This document shows positions 34,316-35,302 of a stretch of 35,302 nt of DNA, in pieces. The position numbers and the translations under genes are program-made. The stretch covers positions 1-35,302 of the forward strand of contig JAUWLF010000037.1 in NCBI GenBank assembly GCA_030613785.1. The letters run 5' to 3'. The notes beneath the pieces were generated by a model. That model was not told the DNA's origin. It did no database searches and saw nothing but the letters and a program-made list of their open reading frames with translations. Position 1 is the stretch's first letter, and the number at the start of each line of letters is the position of its first letter. Source of the DNA: Chloroflexota bacterium. Lineage in GTDB: Bacteria; Chloroflexota; Anaerolineae; UBA7937; B3-Chlor.

Positions 34316-35302
34316 TCAGATAGAGGACCAACCCTTCCCTTGTGCAAGTCCCTGCTTTGCTTCTTCCATCGGGAAAAGCACAGAAGTACTCTTCGTTCTG
34401 TCAAGAACGCGCCGAATCATGTTCCCCACTTGCTCATCATAGTTCAGGGGAATAAGCTGAACTTGTGGGTGCTCCCCAGGATACACACGGAAGATCTCAT
34501 CTGCAAACGCCTGTCCGATGGTCTCCACTCCCTTGAAGTCCAGGACTACTTCTTTGAACCTCTCAAACCGAGCCAATAGCCGTTTGGCTTGAGAGCGAGA
34601 AACTAGATTCTCGTCACCGTACCTGGCTAGCTTCACGGGTACAATAGTACGTGTGAAGCCGAAATCGTCTCCTTCCGCTGCGTAACGGTCGAAAACATCT
34701 TGAAGTCTACAGTCTGAACGAGGATCTATCTCAAGGGTTATGTAGGTTCCTGGCTCTTTGTCATCGGCTTCAAGTAGCCAATCACTACCCAGATTGTCGT
34801 GTGCAAAGAGCAAGCCGCCTGACAGGATTACAAAGCGGTCAAACGCGCGTGATGTAAAAAAGATGCCCTCACCTGTGTGGTGTTCTGGATCTGTAGTGAG
34901 TTTGCCTTTCGACAGTTCGAGGATTGCGTGGTGTTGATCCTCAAGGCCCAGTTCGGTTTGGATCTTGCGAAAAATGCCAATCCCACTATCAAGTATCGCG
35001 ATCCTTATGCTTGCTGCTGTATACATCAGTTTCACGAGACCCATATCCGCCTCTGAGTGGTCAACTACGTTGTTCAGCATTTCCGTGAAACCGTACTGGC
35101 AGATGGCGATGACGTTCGCAGGCACTCCCTTCAGCAGGGGGCGAATGTGTTGCCTCCATACCCTATCTTCCGCCAGATCTGGCGTGATTTCCAGCGGAAG
35201 CTCAATCTCTGCTACTGGTTTCAAGGCATAGTGTCGGTCCCTGGTCTTCCCCTGTGCAATCAGTAAGCCGTCACCGATCAGGTTCCGAATGTGCCGAAGC
35301 AC
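34316..35302 (-). CDS. ATPase-like domain plus DUF4325 (STAS-like) protein, N-terminus beyond the window
   Basis: At least 328 residues, running off the right edge, so the start is not seen. The first 30 visible residues look like the end of a winged helix (LRHIRNLIGDGLLIAQGKTRDRHYAL). A HATPase_c-type domain follows with the N box CQYGFTEMLNNVVDHSEA and IRIAILDSGIGIFRK. The final 90 residues match DUF4325, a STAS-like domain (SRSQAKRLLARFERFKEVVL and FADEIFRV). The combination resembles anti-sigma/anti-anti-sigma logic in one chain. The biological role is not established. A short palindrome CTCTATC/GATAGAG (34311-34325) overlaps the stop. Confidence 0.75.
   Translation of the reverse strand: MLRHIRNLIGDGLLIAQGKTRDRHYALKPVAEIELPLEITPDLAEDRVWRQHIRPLLKGVPANVIAICQYGFTEMLNNVVDHSEADMGLVKLMYTAASIRIAILDSGIGIFRKIQTELGLEDQHHAILELSKGKLTTDPEHHTGEGIFFTSRAFDRFVILSGGLLFAHDNLGSDWLLEADDKEPGTYITLEIDPRSDCRLQDVFDRYAAEGDDFGFTRTIVPVKLARYGDENLVSRSQAKRLLARFERFKEVVLDFKGVETIGQAFADEIFRVYPGEHPQVQLIPLNYDEQVGNMIRRVLDRTKSTSVLFPMEEAKQGLAQGKGWSSI

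Noticed and set aside
34047-34331. N-terminal extension of TsaE to 34331
   Set aside because: It would include the TATAAT promoter and about 95 residues unlike any TsaE. The GTG at 34046 gives the normal length.

Overview
The window is about 35 kb of a moderately GC-rich bacterial chromosome, densely packed with short operons. Promoters are near-consensus sigma-70 type and Shine-Dalgarno sites are mostly good. The lineage cannot be proven from the sequence. Several features together would fit a Chloroflexota (Anaerolineae-like) genome: many Roadblock/MglA genes, a thiolase/DUF35 pair, a VIT-vWA protein, dispersed palindromic repeats and a PH-domain membrane protein. This is an inference.

Region by region. 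1-576 is gene-free, G-rich and carries palindromic repeats. 577-2732 (+) holds a zinc-ribbon methyltransferase overlapping a GT4 glycosyltransferase. 2742-7173 (-) is lepA, a frameshifted 5'-nucleotidase-like gene and an MFS transporter. 7330-9266 (+) is secG and an oligopeptide-binding protein, followed by tRNA-Leu(CAG) and a SIMPL-domain protein. 10570-13476 (+) is a PqqD/radical SAM/SPASM protein, a methyltransferase and a two-domain glutaredoxin-like protein disulfide oxidoreductase. 13564-15854 (+) is a GT2 glycosyltransferase overlapping a polyprenyl-phosphate sugar transferase. 15941-17345 holds an insertion sequence beside a decayed ABC/Gld transport locus (to about 17781). 17800-23794 (-) is a signalling island: a GAF/GAF histidine kinase, an MglA-type GTPase, and five proteins that are or contain Roadblock/LC7 domains. 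24003-26228 (+) is a secreted VIT-vWA protein. 26229-26810 is gene-free but structured. 26811-30245 (-) is maf, a heptose kinase-like gene, a thiolase and a DUF35 protein. 30397-32201 (+) is an amidohydrolase and a PH-domain membrane protein. 32232-34046 (-) is tsaE-tsaB-rimI, and 34316 to the right edge is a partial ATPase/DUF4325 protein.

The most striking observation is at 13225-13227. An in-frame TGA replaces the first cysteine of the C-terminal CPYC active site of the disulfide oxidoreductase. It is followed 17 nt later by a GGUC-capped hairpin of the bacterial SECIS type. The simplest reading is a selenoprotein, with a U-P-Y-C redox site, that automated gene callers would cut short at residue 143 or split in two. 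It is the last gene of a putative operon with a PqqD-fused radical SAM/SPASM enzyme and a methyltransferase. The second candidate for an under-described system is the MglA/multi-Roadblock/histidine kinase island, which includes a Roadblock domain fused to a nucleotidyltransferase-like domain.
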